This document shows positions 22,060 to 33,620 of a stretch of DNA of 64,000 nucleotides, in pieces. The position numbers and the translations under genes were made by a program. Under the pieces are notes generated by a model. The model worked only from the letters and a program-made list of their open reading frames with translations, was not told the DNA's origin and searched no databases. The first letter of the stretch is position 1, and each line of letters starts with the position of its first letter. The DNA is from Calamus simplicifolius (lineage: Eukaryota; Streptophyta; Magnoliopsida; Arecales; Arecaceae). The stretch spans positions 469,808 to 533,807 of the forward strand of contig UESW01004829.1 in the NCBI GenBank assembly GCA_900491605.1. Direction: 5' to 3'.

Positions 22060-23548
22060 AAGGGATACAACCAACGCCCTCATTTCTTGGCCCGGGTGCT
22101 CTCCTGAACTGATCCAGCCTACCTCGCTGGATGAGCCTCTCAATTTCGTTCTTCAGCTACCAGCACTCCTCGGTGTCATGGCCATGGTCCCGATGGTAGC
22201 GACAATATTTGGCGGGGTCTCTCCGGGCAGCATTCCCTTGGAGAGGAGGTGGTCGGGGGAGTTGGTGTCTATTGCCATGAGGATCTCTGCTCTTGGGATA
22301 GTTAGCGGAGTGAATCGGTTGAACCTCCTTGGCGGGCTCCGGGTGCAGTTCCTCGATGGTGGTGGAGGAACCCTTTGGCGGCGAGGTGGGCTTGGCTGGT
22401 GAGTGGATCGGTGTTTGTCCGCACCCCTGGGCTCCTTTTTCCTTGTTAGATGGGTGCGGGCAGCTCTCCGTGATTCTTCGACTCTGGCATATTTGTTTGC
22501 CAGAGCCATCATGTCGGAGAGGTTCTGAGGGTAGCTGACCTCCAGTGCTAGGTAAAAGTCACTCTCCTTCAACACTTCGCCTGCTAGGGCGGACATGGCC
22601 ACCTCATGATTAAGATAGTCGACTTCCAACATGGCCGTATTGAAACGACCGAGATATTTCTTCAGGGACTCCCCCTCTCTCTGGTTAACCTCAGAGAGGG
22701 AGTCAGATCTCCGTCAATGACGACGGTTGTGACGAACTGGCTGATGAAGAGGCGGCTTAGCTCGTCAAATGAACTAATGAAACCTGGTTTCAAAGCATTG
22801 AACTAGGTTTGAGCGGATCCCCTGAGGGTGGAAGGGAAGGCGCGGCAGAGGATCGTATCCGATGCCCCATGGAACATCATGATCGATCGGAAACTGCTGA
22901 GGTGGTCATCGGGATCGGAGGCTCCATAGTAGGGCTCGATGGCGGGCAGCTTGATGCGGGAGGGAATCACTTCCTCCATGATTCCCTTGGAGAAGGGAAT
23001 GCCCTGCTCTGTCTGATGGTGGAGTGGATGAGCCTGCTTGGCGGCATCTAACTCCTGGCGCATCTTCTGGAGTTGTTGATGGATCTCCTCAGGCACAACA
23101 GGAGGGGCCAGGCGAGGAGAGAAATGAGACGGTGTCGAGTCATGGCGAGAGAACACTGGAGAGAGGGATCGGGCCCGCCGAGATCGGGGAAGATCCTTGC
23201 CACGGCCCCCTTGGGGGACTAGCTCAGCTTCCCTAGGGCGACGAGGGGGTCTGCAACCCCATACGGGCCAGAAGAAGAGATCGCTGGATGAGCAGGGGCC
23301 GCATTCTCCTCAGGAGGATGCGGGATGGGTGTAGCCGGATGGGGGGCTTCGAAGCGCCCCTGGATTAGGTGGGTCAGGGCATGGACCTGCTGGACCAGTG
23401 AGGCAAACTGGTCCAGGGTCACTAGGGCCGCCGGTGGCAATGAAGTCTCAACTGGCGGTGGTGGCGGCGCTATGCTGCTCATCGGATCTGGTCTTTGAGA
23501 GGCGACCTGATCCCGGGCTTCGGACGTAGCCTTTCTTCGGTTGGCCAT
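22060..23548 (-). pseudogene. Gypsy gag (broken)
   Basis: The start is at ATG 23548 (MANRRKATSEARDQV), the first long frame after the primer site. A proline-rich N-terminus is followed by the retrotransposon gag domain (PSRIKLPAIEPYYGASDPDD ... CRAFPSTLRGSAQ), then an Arg/Pro-rich segment. A zinc-finger-like motif (CRYHRDHGHDTEEC, near 22160-22200) lies next to LKNEIERLIQRGRL. Stops at about 23219, 22803 and 22153 split it. Gag would form the particle. Confidence 0.82.
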
Positions 23549-23613
23549 GGGAGGAGTTCTCTTTCAGATTGAGATCCTTGTCTCCTGGATCACAAGTTTA
23601 TGGGACTTGAGGG

Positions 23614-23631
23614 ACCCTTCCTCTAGCGCCA
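23614..23631 (-). promoter_or_regulatory. Primer binding site of the Gypsy element
   Basis: The minus strand reads TGGCGCTAGAGGAAGGG three bases after the 5' LTR end. The TGG start is the complement of a tRNA CCA end. Which tRNA primes it I cannot settle by eye. Confidence 0.7.
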
Positions 23632-23634
23632 TTT

Positions 23635-24519
23635 TGTTGCTGCTGAGATCTGTCCTCCAACTCGGGCGCGATCGGTCTTCGAGATGGGCTCCCTCCTGAG
23701 CGGACCTGCAAAACAGTCCTCACGCGAGAGCCGTTGCGGGTGGCCCTCCGCGGAAGACCCTCCGACGCTCAAGTCAGCGGGGATCGGAAATCAATAAACG
23801 AGAGGAGAAGGCTCTCGCTAAAGAGTCTCTCCAGGGGTGGCCTTTCGAGAGCTTGAGCAGAGCGCTAATGGCAGAAAGGGGTGAGCAAAGGTAGAAAGAG
23901 AGCGTGCCAGTGAGCAAGTATGCATACCTGAGGAGTCGGGAGACGACTCTATTTATAGAGGATCACCTGATTCCATGGGGGCATCGTGGGTCCAAAAGTC
24001 GTTAGGATCTGAATCCAATTTGTAACGAGGTCAGTAAGATTCGCATCTTGTTGGTTAGAGGATCGACGGCTGGGAGAGCTCGTTGATGTCTCGAGATTTG
24101 GTGAGTAGGTAGGCTCCAGGGCTCTAGGCCACTCTCGCGGGTCCTAGGCCACTTTCATATATGATTTCTCTTTGGAATCTTACAAATTTGAACTCCTCCG
24201 GGCCGAATTCCACAGAGGTTCTTGAGTGCTCGGGTCTAGCCGGGGCTTAATAATAACTCGGCTGGTGAGGCAAAGTCGGATAGCTCGGCTGAGGTCGAGA
24301 GATGATATCTCTCGGCCGAGGCCGAGAGATGATACGGCTCGGCCGAGGCCGAGAGATGTGGTCCGCACCTTGGGAACCCTTGGTTCGGTGAGGAGCTAAG
24401 GCGCCCCGATCTACTGAGGCTGACTTACCCCTAGCGGGTATTGTTCAGCACGTGGGAGTCAGGGTTGATCCTAACCCCTTGCATGATTATTTATGTAATG
24501 ACGATTTTACCCCTCAACA
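23635..24519 (-). repeat. 5' LTR of the Gypsy element (885 bp)
   Basis: It matches 10004-10945 along its length, with about three copies of the 27-bp repeat. The right edge CAACA is followed by the target duplication GAAAC. Confidence 0.92.
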
Positions 24520-25714
24520 GAAACAAAAGATATTGCAGAAACTTCCAATGGTATAATATTAAAAATAATGATTTCTTACGCATGCAAAACACGAATCAAT
24601 CACACTTACAAGGTTCCAGCTACTGCAGTGGTGTTGTGAGTTCTATCCCATGGAAGAAATCTAACAAGTCCAAAATCAGCAATTTTTGGAAGGTAGTTTT
24701 CATCGAGCAATATATTGCTGAGCTTTATATCTCTATGTATAATCCTTGACTCTGATTCTTCATGAAGATAGGCCAAACCCTCTGCAATGCCGGCAATGAT
24801 GTTGCATCTCATTTCCCAGCTAAGTAGCTGAGCATTACTCCTATTTGTATCAAGAAAAAGAAAAAGAAAAAAAAATTATCATTTTTTTAGATGGATTTTG
24901 ATGGGGAAAATGTCATGCGCGGTTCAGTAATATCAAAATAGAGAATATCACCAGAAAAGTAATAAAGAAGGCACTTATTCGGAACATATTCATAAACAAG
25001 AAGGCTCTCAGGGCCAGTGATGCTGCAGCCCAACAGCTTGACAAGATTTTTATGATCAATTATGCTTATCAAATTGACTTCATTAAAAAACTTTTCCCAT
25101 TGTCTTGTATGAAAGAATAACCTCTTTACTGCCACAACCGTGCCATCTGGTAGAACTCCCTATCCAAGAAAAAGACTGCAGTTAGAAGTGGTCCAAAACA
25201 GGAAAGTATCCATGAAGACTTGGTCAGAGAGAATTGCCTTCAAAACTGAGCCAGATCCTCCATGACCGATCTTATTGGAACTGTTAAAATAATTTGTGGC
25301 GCTTTCAAGCATTTCATATTGGAAGTGGAGACTGGATTTTATAACAGGAGCTGCTAAAGCATCCAGTTGCTTCCTCTCTGAAATGAAACAAGTTTCACTG
25401 TCCCAAATTACTACTTGTCCAATAATCGTTCAAACGAATAACATAATTCACATGACCAGTTCTAAGGGTATTTTATCTGTCCTCCTTTTTCCAAGCAATC
25501 TCTTTCCAAAGAAAATAATTGCCATTATAAGCACCAGAATTGCCAGAATGATGAAAACTGTTTGCAGTTTAATGATGTGCCTGCCTCCTAACAGCCAGTA
25601 ATTATTGAAAGTTAGAAAATCATAAGTGTAAGATGGAAACATAGGTGAAAGAATTATAGGTTTGGACAGTACAACTGGTAAAAGAAAACCATAATTAACA
25701 TAAAGCCATCCCAA

Positions 25715-28700
25715 AATGCATTATAGACATATTTGATATTTCAGTAGCTACAACATTGCATGCAGTTAAAATATGACCACTGCAGTATAATTGCTTCAAG
25801 TCACCATGTATAGTAACCCTAAAAAAAACAGTGCATTTCCCCCACACACTGTTTTACTAGCATCAGAACGTTCTACCTCTTATAAAATTAGTATGACTTG
25901 GCATGCACATCAACTCTTGCAAAATCTCCAGTGCAGAAGCCTACCTTAGGTTCAGTGAGTTGCAACCATAATCCTTGAAATTAGTATCAGTCCACTTCAA
26001 AGTGCATGTATAAATGCCAGCCCAATGGACACAGCATCCTTAATAGGTAAAAATTTTATTCCCACTAAAGTTTTATGAATGTCTGAAATCTTTAGTCTTC
26101 AAAGATCATTCTGTTTCTATATTGTCAAATACCTGATGTTCTCTAGCTTCAGACCTGTGAAGTTCTTGTTCAAGCACCTTATTGCATGAGTAATCCTTGC
26201 TCAATAACCAATGTCCATGCCTTTAGGTCTAAAGACAGTTCTCATATTACAACAATTTCCTTCATGCAACGCTCTGCAGTAACCCTACATTTGTAAATAG
26301 TCTAGGTAATTGGAAAGGAAGGCACAATTCCAGATGAGTAATTGCATATACATCAAAGGCATAAATTCTAACCTAAAAGACTGATTGAATGAAACCTTTG
26401 AACAAGTTCTATTGCATTAAAAAGAAAGAAAGAAAGAAAGAAAAAACAATCCAATAACTAAAATAGAATTACTGTGAGTTTATATCTGTTTGAGGTTTTT
26501 TAAAATGTTACTTTTGACAGCCCAGAAAACAGTGGTTAAATCAAACTACATGCAAGGTTTTCAAATCTTGAGATCTTCGCCACACAGGTGGGTGGCTAAT
26601 ATTGAAAAAGAAAAGATACTGACTTTTGACATAAAAATGGAAGGTCAAACTCATTGTTGGAAGCATTAAACTCTTGTTTACTAATCCTTAAAATGTGACA
26701 ACCAAAGAATTTCATAATATCCAAGTGTCTACTACATATCTGATATGGATTATTGGAGCCGGACACAGGTATCCAGATAACATTTTTGAAATCTAGGCCA
26801 AAGTTTTAGGAAACTACGCACCAAAAGCTTGACAAATAAAGCAAATTTGAGACTAGACTATCTTAAGAAATTAATCTGAATATTTAATAGCTAAAAAAAA
26901 TGAATTACTATGGTAAAAAATAGCTAAGAAAATATTAGTTAATATTTTGATACAATATTGGAAGATTTATCAAGATACATCTGTTCATATTAGCTACAAA
27001 AATAGGGCCTAAGATATTGATTGTATTGTCTTAGTGGTTGACCAAGAATGATAGAAATCATCATTTCAGCCAAGATGAAAAATTTGGCCATGTGATGCCC
27101 TAAGGTTTTATTGAAGAAAATATAGATAGGCTCTACATTCATTGTTGTTACATAGTGCTTCAGATTATATTATATCAGTTCAATGAGTTCAAGTAAAAAT
27201 TTTTAGTGTCTATTTTACAAGTTGTGAATTTGTATATCTTATAACATAAGGTTTGTTTGTTACAAAAGTATAATAGAATTTTAGAAATCCCCTATACAGG
27301 AATATAAGTAGGATATTCATATCTCAAAATGCATGTTGCATCTATATCTAATATGCATCGAATAGCAATATTCGTCAGATGTGTAGGATCAAATAATGAT
27401 ACACTGTATGGGTGTGTAATACCCCTATATCAGTCATCCATACCAGTATCGGTACGCACCAACTCTTGATATCCTATGCTGATCCATGTACTGAACAAAG
27501 CAATACTGTACCAATGTGGTATCAGCATGGAATTTGATATCAAGTCAGCGAACCTTGGATCAAATTTTAATTAATCAACCTTCAATAGTTCATATTGCCC
27601 TATATGAGTGAACAAACCATGGTCGTACCATTCCACAATGCTCCTTATAAATCTAAGTAGACACTTGGTAATGTATCACATTCCATAATAATGCACAATG
27701 AGTATATCTTCATATCCAACCTTGGCTACAATGCACATTAGATGGTTATTTTAAGTGCCTTTTTAGAAAAATATAATAGAGACTTTTTTATATATATTTG
27801 GGGTCAATACGAAGGGTTTTCTTTTCTTTTCTTCCTTATGAATGCTGCTCATTTAGTGATGAACATGATGTATACTCAATTTAAGAATTTGAAATATTAA
27901 TGTTGTTATATAAAATAAGGACTATAATTTATGTATTTTAATAATGAGCTTAAGATGCAGTTTATCAATGTTTACATGGACATTCTTATGTCATAATCAT
28001 AAACAAGTTATGGTTTATGGCTCTTTTTTGGCACATATGTATAAATTTATATATTTTTTCCTACCACATCCTAACCACATTTCATTATTTTTTTCAAAAC
28101 TTATCATATTTGATGTATCCAAATTGTGTTGTATCCCTATCCCAAAAACATGCACATGCTTTGTAGATTGCTATCTTTAGCAATTTGTAACACTATAGGT
28201 GACCCTAAGTAGGAAAGATTAACCAATGAAGATTCACAAGCCAACACCAAACAGTTGAGGGCAAGGTTTTAAATCACATGCAACAAGGCATCTTGACTTT
28301 CCCAAAGAATAGGACCTGCCATTGTCCCGTCTTATTCCAATACTTGAGACGAGATGTCCTGAGATACAACCAATTAGGATGCTAAGATGTTGGGGGGGAC
28401 AACCATCTGTTCCAACATCCCATGAGACTTTTTGTTAGGATTTGAAACTATGCCGAGACAATACCTAAAGGATTAAAAGTATCACATTAACAATATAAAT
28501 GATGTAGCTAAAGATAGTTGTTATTTGAAAATAATGATAACATATAGTGTTGATTCCGGTACAACATGTCTGTAAGATTACATCATTGTTCATTTTGGTT
28601 ATGGAATAATTCAAAACAAGCTTGAAGACATCGATGCAGGTCATTAAACTTAAGATGATGCAAGAAAGGAAAGATTCAAAAATGTTTTCTCGAGAAAAGA

Positions 28701-30040
28701 AAATTTTGATTTAGAATGTTTACCGAGAAAGCATCCCAAGCTCAATCATCATATATCAAACCTAGGTTCTAAATATAAGGGTAAAACTCTCTCTCTTTTT
28801 TTCTCCATAAAATAGGGTGCACCATCGTCTCATCTAATTCTAATCCTTGGGACAAAAGATGTTCCAAGATGCACCGATCAGAACAATGCAACAATGGTGG
28901 AATGAATCTATCGCAACATTTGGGTCCCATAGGATGCTAATCGGGATTTGAAACCATGTATCAAAAAGGAAGGCAATTGCCTATATATTTATTTTAAAAA
29001 AAGGATATATCTTTCATCCTTTCTTCTTTGTCCAAACATATTTTCATGTTTACTGTATCGTTTTGAAAAAGTGTTTTTAAAAATGATATGGCCAAAAGCA
29101 TTTTTTTGCTATGGGATTCAATCCAAATCGGTTACCAAACGAAAAATATTCATGACCACATCAATTCTTTCTAATGCCGCCACCGGTAAGTTCTCGTGGC
29201 CGGTCACCCGCGTTGGACGTGACGTAAGCCTCTTAAATAATCGCTAAACACACCCCATCCCCTTTTATTGATTTCACTCATCTCCGTTCGTATTTTTCTA
29301 CGCGAGAAAGAGAGACTTATTCATTAAAAAATGGTGAATTTATCATTCCCCTTATATATTCACTATTTTTCTTTTGTTTCTCCTCCCCATTCTCACGCGG
29401 GGATCAAATCTCCTCCGAGCGATCTGTGGTAATATAGGAAGCATTTGAAAATTAATTTTCATAATTGCTAGGATTCTGTTATTCTACAAATTGATGTTAT
29501 TTATTATTCTACAAATCAGATTAGGTCTGGAGGACTGTGGACCATCCGATGGGGTGACTAAAGGGAAAGAGAGAGTGGGCGACATTAATATTGTTTATGA
29601 GTATTTTATAAAATAAAAAAGTGTCATTTAGAGGGCTATTTTTACTGTGGCGATTGGTGAATCCTTGGTGATTTCCCAGCGATAGCTGCACCCACGGGAT
29701 CAGATATCCTCTGGCCATGCCATTTATGTGATGGTTTTATGATTTGCCTTTTATTTTTCCTTTTTGAATAAATAATTTAATCCTATGGCCATGCCATTTA
29801 TGTGATGGTTTTATGATTTGCCTTTTATTTTTCCTTTTCGAATAATAATTTAAGTTCAAATTTTTTATCATATATAAGTACTGAAAAGATACACTAGTTC
29901 ATAAAAGAAAAGTTTGTAAATTGCATGTACAAAAAAAGGAAAATCACGAAGATCCTTAAAACAAAAAAATAGAAATGAAAGATTCTTGTTGCACGTATAA
30001 AACGGCCTCTCTGTTCATCCCTCTTCTTCAACCAGATCTC
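25715..30040. other. AT-rich intergenic DNA, arm A
   Basis: No gene is supported. Exon-like bits with splice-like edges occur near 26110-26290 (reverse of 43720-43875), but they contain a stop and I cannot name them. A GAAA microsatellite lies near 26424-26444. A run of seven G at 28392-28398 corresponds to 21 C in arm B. 29770-29830 repeats the phrase ATGGCCATGCCATTTATGTG of 29715, a local duplication of about 75 bp. Confidence 0.5.
29996..30002 (+). promoter_or_regulatory. TATA box of the 98-codon gene, copy A
   Basis: CGTATAAAACGGCCTC lies about 40 bp upstream of the former start. The same box is at about 52068 in copy C and, reversed, near 37686 in copy B, so it is retained in all three. 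Confidence 0.6.
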
Positions 30041-30337
30041 ATTGCCGAAACGTAGCCTTAAGCTGGCCCTGCTAACTTGCTAGTAATGCTACAGTTAGGC
30101 TTCTTTGCAGCAAATTTGGTACTGGCTAACGACTTCGGGTCGGGCTTTCATAAGATGGTTTTTAATTGTCTCACTCTAGGTAAGGTTATCCATATTATTA
30201 TTGCACTCTTTCTGGTGCCCTATTTCATGGCATTCTCGAGCGACCCATTTGCCTACATTGTGAAGCGCATCAAGTGAGCCACACGAGTTTGGTCCCTCGC
30301 CTTCGGCCTCGGGACTGTTCTCTACTTGGCGACCTGA
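30041..30337 (+). pseudogene. 98-codon two-helix membrane protein gene, copy A (dead)
   Basis: It aligns codon for codon with the open copy at 37348-37644. The start ATG is ATT, a glutamine codon near the N-terminus is TAG, and a tryptophan codon near residue 76 is TGA. Two hydrophobic segments remain (LGFFAANLVLA, VIHIIIALFLVPYFMAF). A possible polyadenylation signal GAATAAAA lies at about 30411. I do not recognise the family. Confidence 0.8.
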
Positions 30338-32857
30338 TGGCTAAGTTCATCTCATATGGTCTTATATATGCATTGTAGTATTTTGTCTATGTTTTATTGT
30401 ATCCAGAGTGAATAAAAGGGCATGTGTGTCTCTAGAACCCTCTTACTTTCAAATCCTCTAGTGTCATTTCCAATGATGAGTTGCTGGATTCATGTGATCA
30501 CATTTTATAGACGTTGATGAATCATGAATGTACATGCTTAGATCACGAATAGTTAAGGATTTAATTAACGACGGTAATCATGGTGGATGCATCATTAGGG
30601 ATGTTGTAGAAAGTAACTTAAGAAAATGAATGTTTGCAGTAGACAACCAATGGATGACCTAGTTACAGAGATGAAGGGGGGACGATTAATGTCCACATTT
30701 TCACTTGAAAAGTCATGCTCACAATCGGTAACCATATATAGTAGTTTAAATTTCTTAACATTATAGAAAAATTTAAGTACCTTTTCTTATCACTTTCATT
30801 TTCTATTTTTTAAAATATAAAAATTTTATGTCTACCTTTTAATTTTTAAATATATAAATATATTTGGCATAGTCAATTATATTTTTTGAAAAAATATACA
30901 GAGATGGTCATGGTGGCCAGAGTGAAGATATATAGCAGTGGTGGTGGTGGTTTTGACACTAGATTTGGTGATGATACGGTGAAGGTGGCAACAATGGTGA
31001 ACGGGAGAATGTTAGCAAATGACAATGTTGACAAACTTACCTCTTTCGATTCTCTTGATGCCGTCATCGGAGATGGTAGCTTTGCAGTACTTGTCGGTAC
31101 CAAGAGAAAAGATTAGTGGCTTAACATGGTTTACAATCACAAGAAGAAGAAATTTTGGTTCGGCTCTCTTTTATAGAGGATTTTAATTCTCAAATGAACC
31201 CTCTTTGATTTGGTACTTACTAGAATAAGGATCAAATTAGTTATGATTTGAAGAGGGTTCTAGAGACCTTCTAAGAAAAGCATTTGAAAGTAATATCAAT
31301 GGGAGAAAGAAGATGGGTTGATGAAAATGGCAACCAGTACTTTTGGCTGCTTTGGTTTAGATTTAATTAATCTAATGCGTCTAGGTTTAACTTAAGCTGG
31401 TTCAGTTAAACCAACTGAGGCGTAATATATATAATGAATCCATGCTACCTTCTGACAGCAAATGCATATGATTCCTCAGTTATGTCCAACAATATAATGA
31501 AGAACAAGTACATCCGGCATTTCCTTAATTTATACAAAAAAAATTAAGAATGAACGTCATATATATTCCAACCGCAATAGCATCATTAACACAAATTGCA
31601 AAATTATTCTAGCTATAAGAAAACAGTGTGATTAATTGATATAAACTAGCAAGGATATTCACTTAGCTTTCCCTCAAGAAGAATATATACTGGGTTAGCT
31701 AACTACCATGACTATCATATGAGAACAACTGCAGCTCTATTTTCTTCTTTTATCAGATGCTGACCATTAATGGAAAACAAAAACATTACAAACTACTTTG
31801 TTTATTTACACATGATTTAATTTTCTAATGGCCGGTTGCTTCAGTATATATATTAATTGGTCCATTTTAAAATCCATGATACAATTTAAATTATACATTT
31901 GTGAGATTCAGCGTTGTGAGTAGAACATTTAAATTAATGGTAGCACTACTTAAGGAGGGGAAAGGTTTGGCTTTGCCTTTTCAAGTTTTGTTTAAGAAGA
32001 TATAAGATGAAGCCATGTAATTAGATATTATTGTTACGGTGCTGGTTGGTTGCCCGGGATCAAAGACTAGCATGTGGAAGGCTTGCACCTCACGCCTCAG
32101 TCAACATCAAAACATGATGAAGAAAGACTTTCATGGCGGATCGGAGGAGAAGCAGGATTAATAATTTTGTTCTAATTAAATTAATCTACAATGGATTTAC
32201 ATACACTGCCCTTGGATAGCAAAAGATAACCACGTACGTACGAGATCCCTTCTCCAGAGATAAATACCAAGAAAAGAAATGAAAAGTAATTAAACGTACA
32301 GGTTTAATTTCCTTGTAAACGCACTCTTAGTTCCCCCTCAAACTCTAACTATAGGGCTTTTTTCAAAGCCCAGTTAGAGGTTTGACAGCCACTCAGGCAT
32401 GGAAACAAACTTCATTTAGTACTTGGTCATCACTAGTTTTCCAAAATGGCTACACCAAAAAGCTAGGTCCTAAATCAAGTAAACTTGAAATCGGCAGCAG
32501 ACTGATGATAGCATTATCTCTACCAATTCTCGGGGGTGCAGTGTCACGGTCACCCTTTTTTCTGTACTTGCTATTAATTCCAATTGTCTTTATTTATCTA
32601 TTCTTTCAATTTTACCCCTCCTCTATATTCTTTTTCTCACGTACACTAAATGCAGTTTGCTCCCCATCTACGTTGCCTTTCCTTTGCTGCAGTGTTTACA
32701 AGCTTCCTCCCCGGCCGGATAAGGGTCTTCTTGTCTCTCTCCCTGAAAGCTCACACCTCACGCAATAGAGAGATAAGAGGGCAAAAAATCAAAGATCCCA
32801 TGATCGTTTCCCTTTGTTACAACAGTTTCTTGGATTTGGAAGCTGCTATCTAGCTGC

Positions 32858-32858
<1 letters not shown>
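30338..32858. other. Intergenic DNA, arm A
   Basis: AT-rich, without a supported gene. Frames at 30886-31116 and 32382-32768 are not conserved as reading frames between copies. The stretch 31883-32420 is unusually similar between copies A and C. Confidence 0.5.
32343..32379. repeat. Short hairpin (inverted repeat), present in all three copies
   Basis: CTCTAACT...AGTTAGAG encloses GGGCTTT...AAAGCCC, making a 15-pair stem with a small bulge and a short loop. Copies lie near 35310-35345 (reversed) and 53515-53552. It sits about 520 bp upstream of the GA tract and could be a regulatory hairpin or a relic of a small inverted-repeat element. Confidence 0.5.

Positions 32859-32896
<38 letters not shown>
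32859..32896 (+). repeat. (GA)n tract directly before an ATG
   Basis: 38 bases here, 34 in copy C (54029-54062) and about 27 in copy B (34804-34830). GA tracts in plant 5' leaders can bind BBR/BPC GAGA factors. The length differences show slippage after duplication. Confidence 0.75.
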
Positions 32897-32900
<4 letters not shown>

Positions 32901-33011
32901 GGGGTGTGGGAGGAGGAGGGAGAGGGAGAGAAAGTGATCAGGCACGCAGACAAGGAAACAAGGTGCTGACCTTTGGCCCCGAACAACAGCCCCCTCAGAT
33001 CACAGAGAGAG
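32897..33011 (+). CDS. Candidate first coding exon after the GA tract
   Basis: ATG at 32897 opens a Gly/Arg-rich then polar frame (MGGVGGGGRGRESD ... LTFGPEQQPPQITER), ending at a good donor (GAGAG|GTAACG, exon end 33011). The next exon is not found. In copy C (54063-54177) a CAG codon has become TAG. In copy B the exon is cut at the inversion junction. It could equally be the leader of a non-coding transcript. Confidence 0.35.
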
Positions 33012-33239
33012 GTAACGTAACACCTGCTCTTCCCTTTTTTTTTTTTTTTTTTTTTTTTTTGTAGTCATACGCACAGATCAGTTTATCTGGAGAGAGAGAG
33101 AGTGCTGGTCTACATCTCTTGCTGTATGGGGCTTTGGGCTGGGTTGACATGTTTTAAATCCTTTATTTTTTTTTGAATAACTAATTGAGTACTACCATGG
33201 AAAACGTACTTTAGTTTTAGGGAGAACATGCAGCTAGTG

Positions 33240-33620
33240 GATGACTACAAAAAAAACTATATCAATAAAAATAATATGATTCTTTACATACAATATTCAT
33301 TACATATATAAAATTATTACATAATGACAACAAAAGATAAACATCAAAACAACTAATAAATAAAACTCAGTAGTCCATATCAATTACAATATTTATAGGT
33401 AACATACAACATCAAAACACATGAATGAAACGACACAACATAAGGTCATGGCATTACAGCAAATTTAAGGACTGTCGACGCTTTTAAACAATTTAAAGTT
33501 TAACAAAATTTAAAAATACATAAAATGAAAGATCTAAAAATAAAAATAGGCGAGGTCAATGATCTGTAGGAAGAAGATCGTCACCCTGTTCGCTCTGATC
33601 TGATGCTCCAGGAGCCTATA
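33240..33620 (-). mobile_element. CACTA/Ptta-type element tail, copy A
   Basis: 33284-33350 resembles 58740-58800, the sequence just downstream of the CACTA/Ptta transposase end. On the minus strand a small last exon (about 33616-33556) encodes GAPGASDQSEQGDDLLPTDH and a stop, after an acceptor TATATAG. The same block is at about 54397-54779. Only the 3' end of the element is seen. Confidence 0.5.

Larger units (their letters stand above)
10004..24519 (-). mobile_element. Tat-lineage Ty3/Gypsy retrotransposon (14.5 kb)
   Basis: LTRs at 10004-10945 and 23635-24519 are in the same orientation, with TGTTG...CAACA ends. The five bases outside are GAAAT on the left and GAAAC on the right. The uninterrupted copy B reads GGAAAC at the equivalent place, so the target duplication is GAAAC with one later change. 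Minus-strand order: gag, protease, reverse transcriptase, RNase H, second RNase H, integrase, tandem repeats, an antisense gene, polypurine tract. The second RNase H and the antisense gene are hallmarks of the Tat lineage (Retand/RIRE2 relatives). Stop codons in every domain make it non-autonomous now. Confidence 0.92.
9273..25714 (-). pseudogene. CRK3-like receptor kinase, copy A, split by a Gypsy insertion
   Basis: Exons on the minus strand: membrane segment 25714-25448 (TVFIILAILVLIMAIIFF); 25377-25238 (glycine loop GHGGSGSV); 25159-24952 (VAVKR lysine, GCSITGPESLLVYEY); 24840-24610 (catalytic HRDIK, Mg-binding DFG); 9829-about 9678 (APEY, DVYSFGV); about 9545-9273 (final lobe). The wording of the motifs matches Arabidopsis CRK3-type kinases (DUF26 family). 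No DUF26 ectodomain is recognisable upstream. The Gypsy at 10004-24519 lies in the intron between the fourth and fifth exons listed. The exon starting at 25377 ends in AAG|GC rather than AAG|GT. The glycine loop has His where copy B has Gln. The C-terminal proline-rich tail (TSPPFLAENPP) is one frame off the kinase frame, as in copy B. It is a signalling kinase by family but almost certainly non-functional here. Confidence 0.85.
4261..32953 (+). repeat. Arm A of the inverted duplication (about 14.17 kb without the Gypsy)
   Basis: It matches 34750-51200 in reverse complement. After removing the Gypsy plus one target duplication (14,521 bp) from A and the LINE plus one duplication (2,304 bp) from B, the arms are 14,172 and 14,149 bp, so they agree along the whole length. 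It contains Copia, kinase, the 98-codon gene and the first part of the GA-linked exon. Confidence 0.92.

Noticed and set aside
30886..31116. 76-codon frame in arm A
   Set aside because: Not kept as a frame in arm B and largely deleted in copy C.
32382..32768. 128-codon frame with a hydrophobic middle
   Set aside because: The start is lost in copies B and C, which are otherwise near-identical, and the region looks like a 5' flank of the GA-linked exon.
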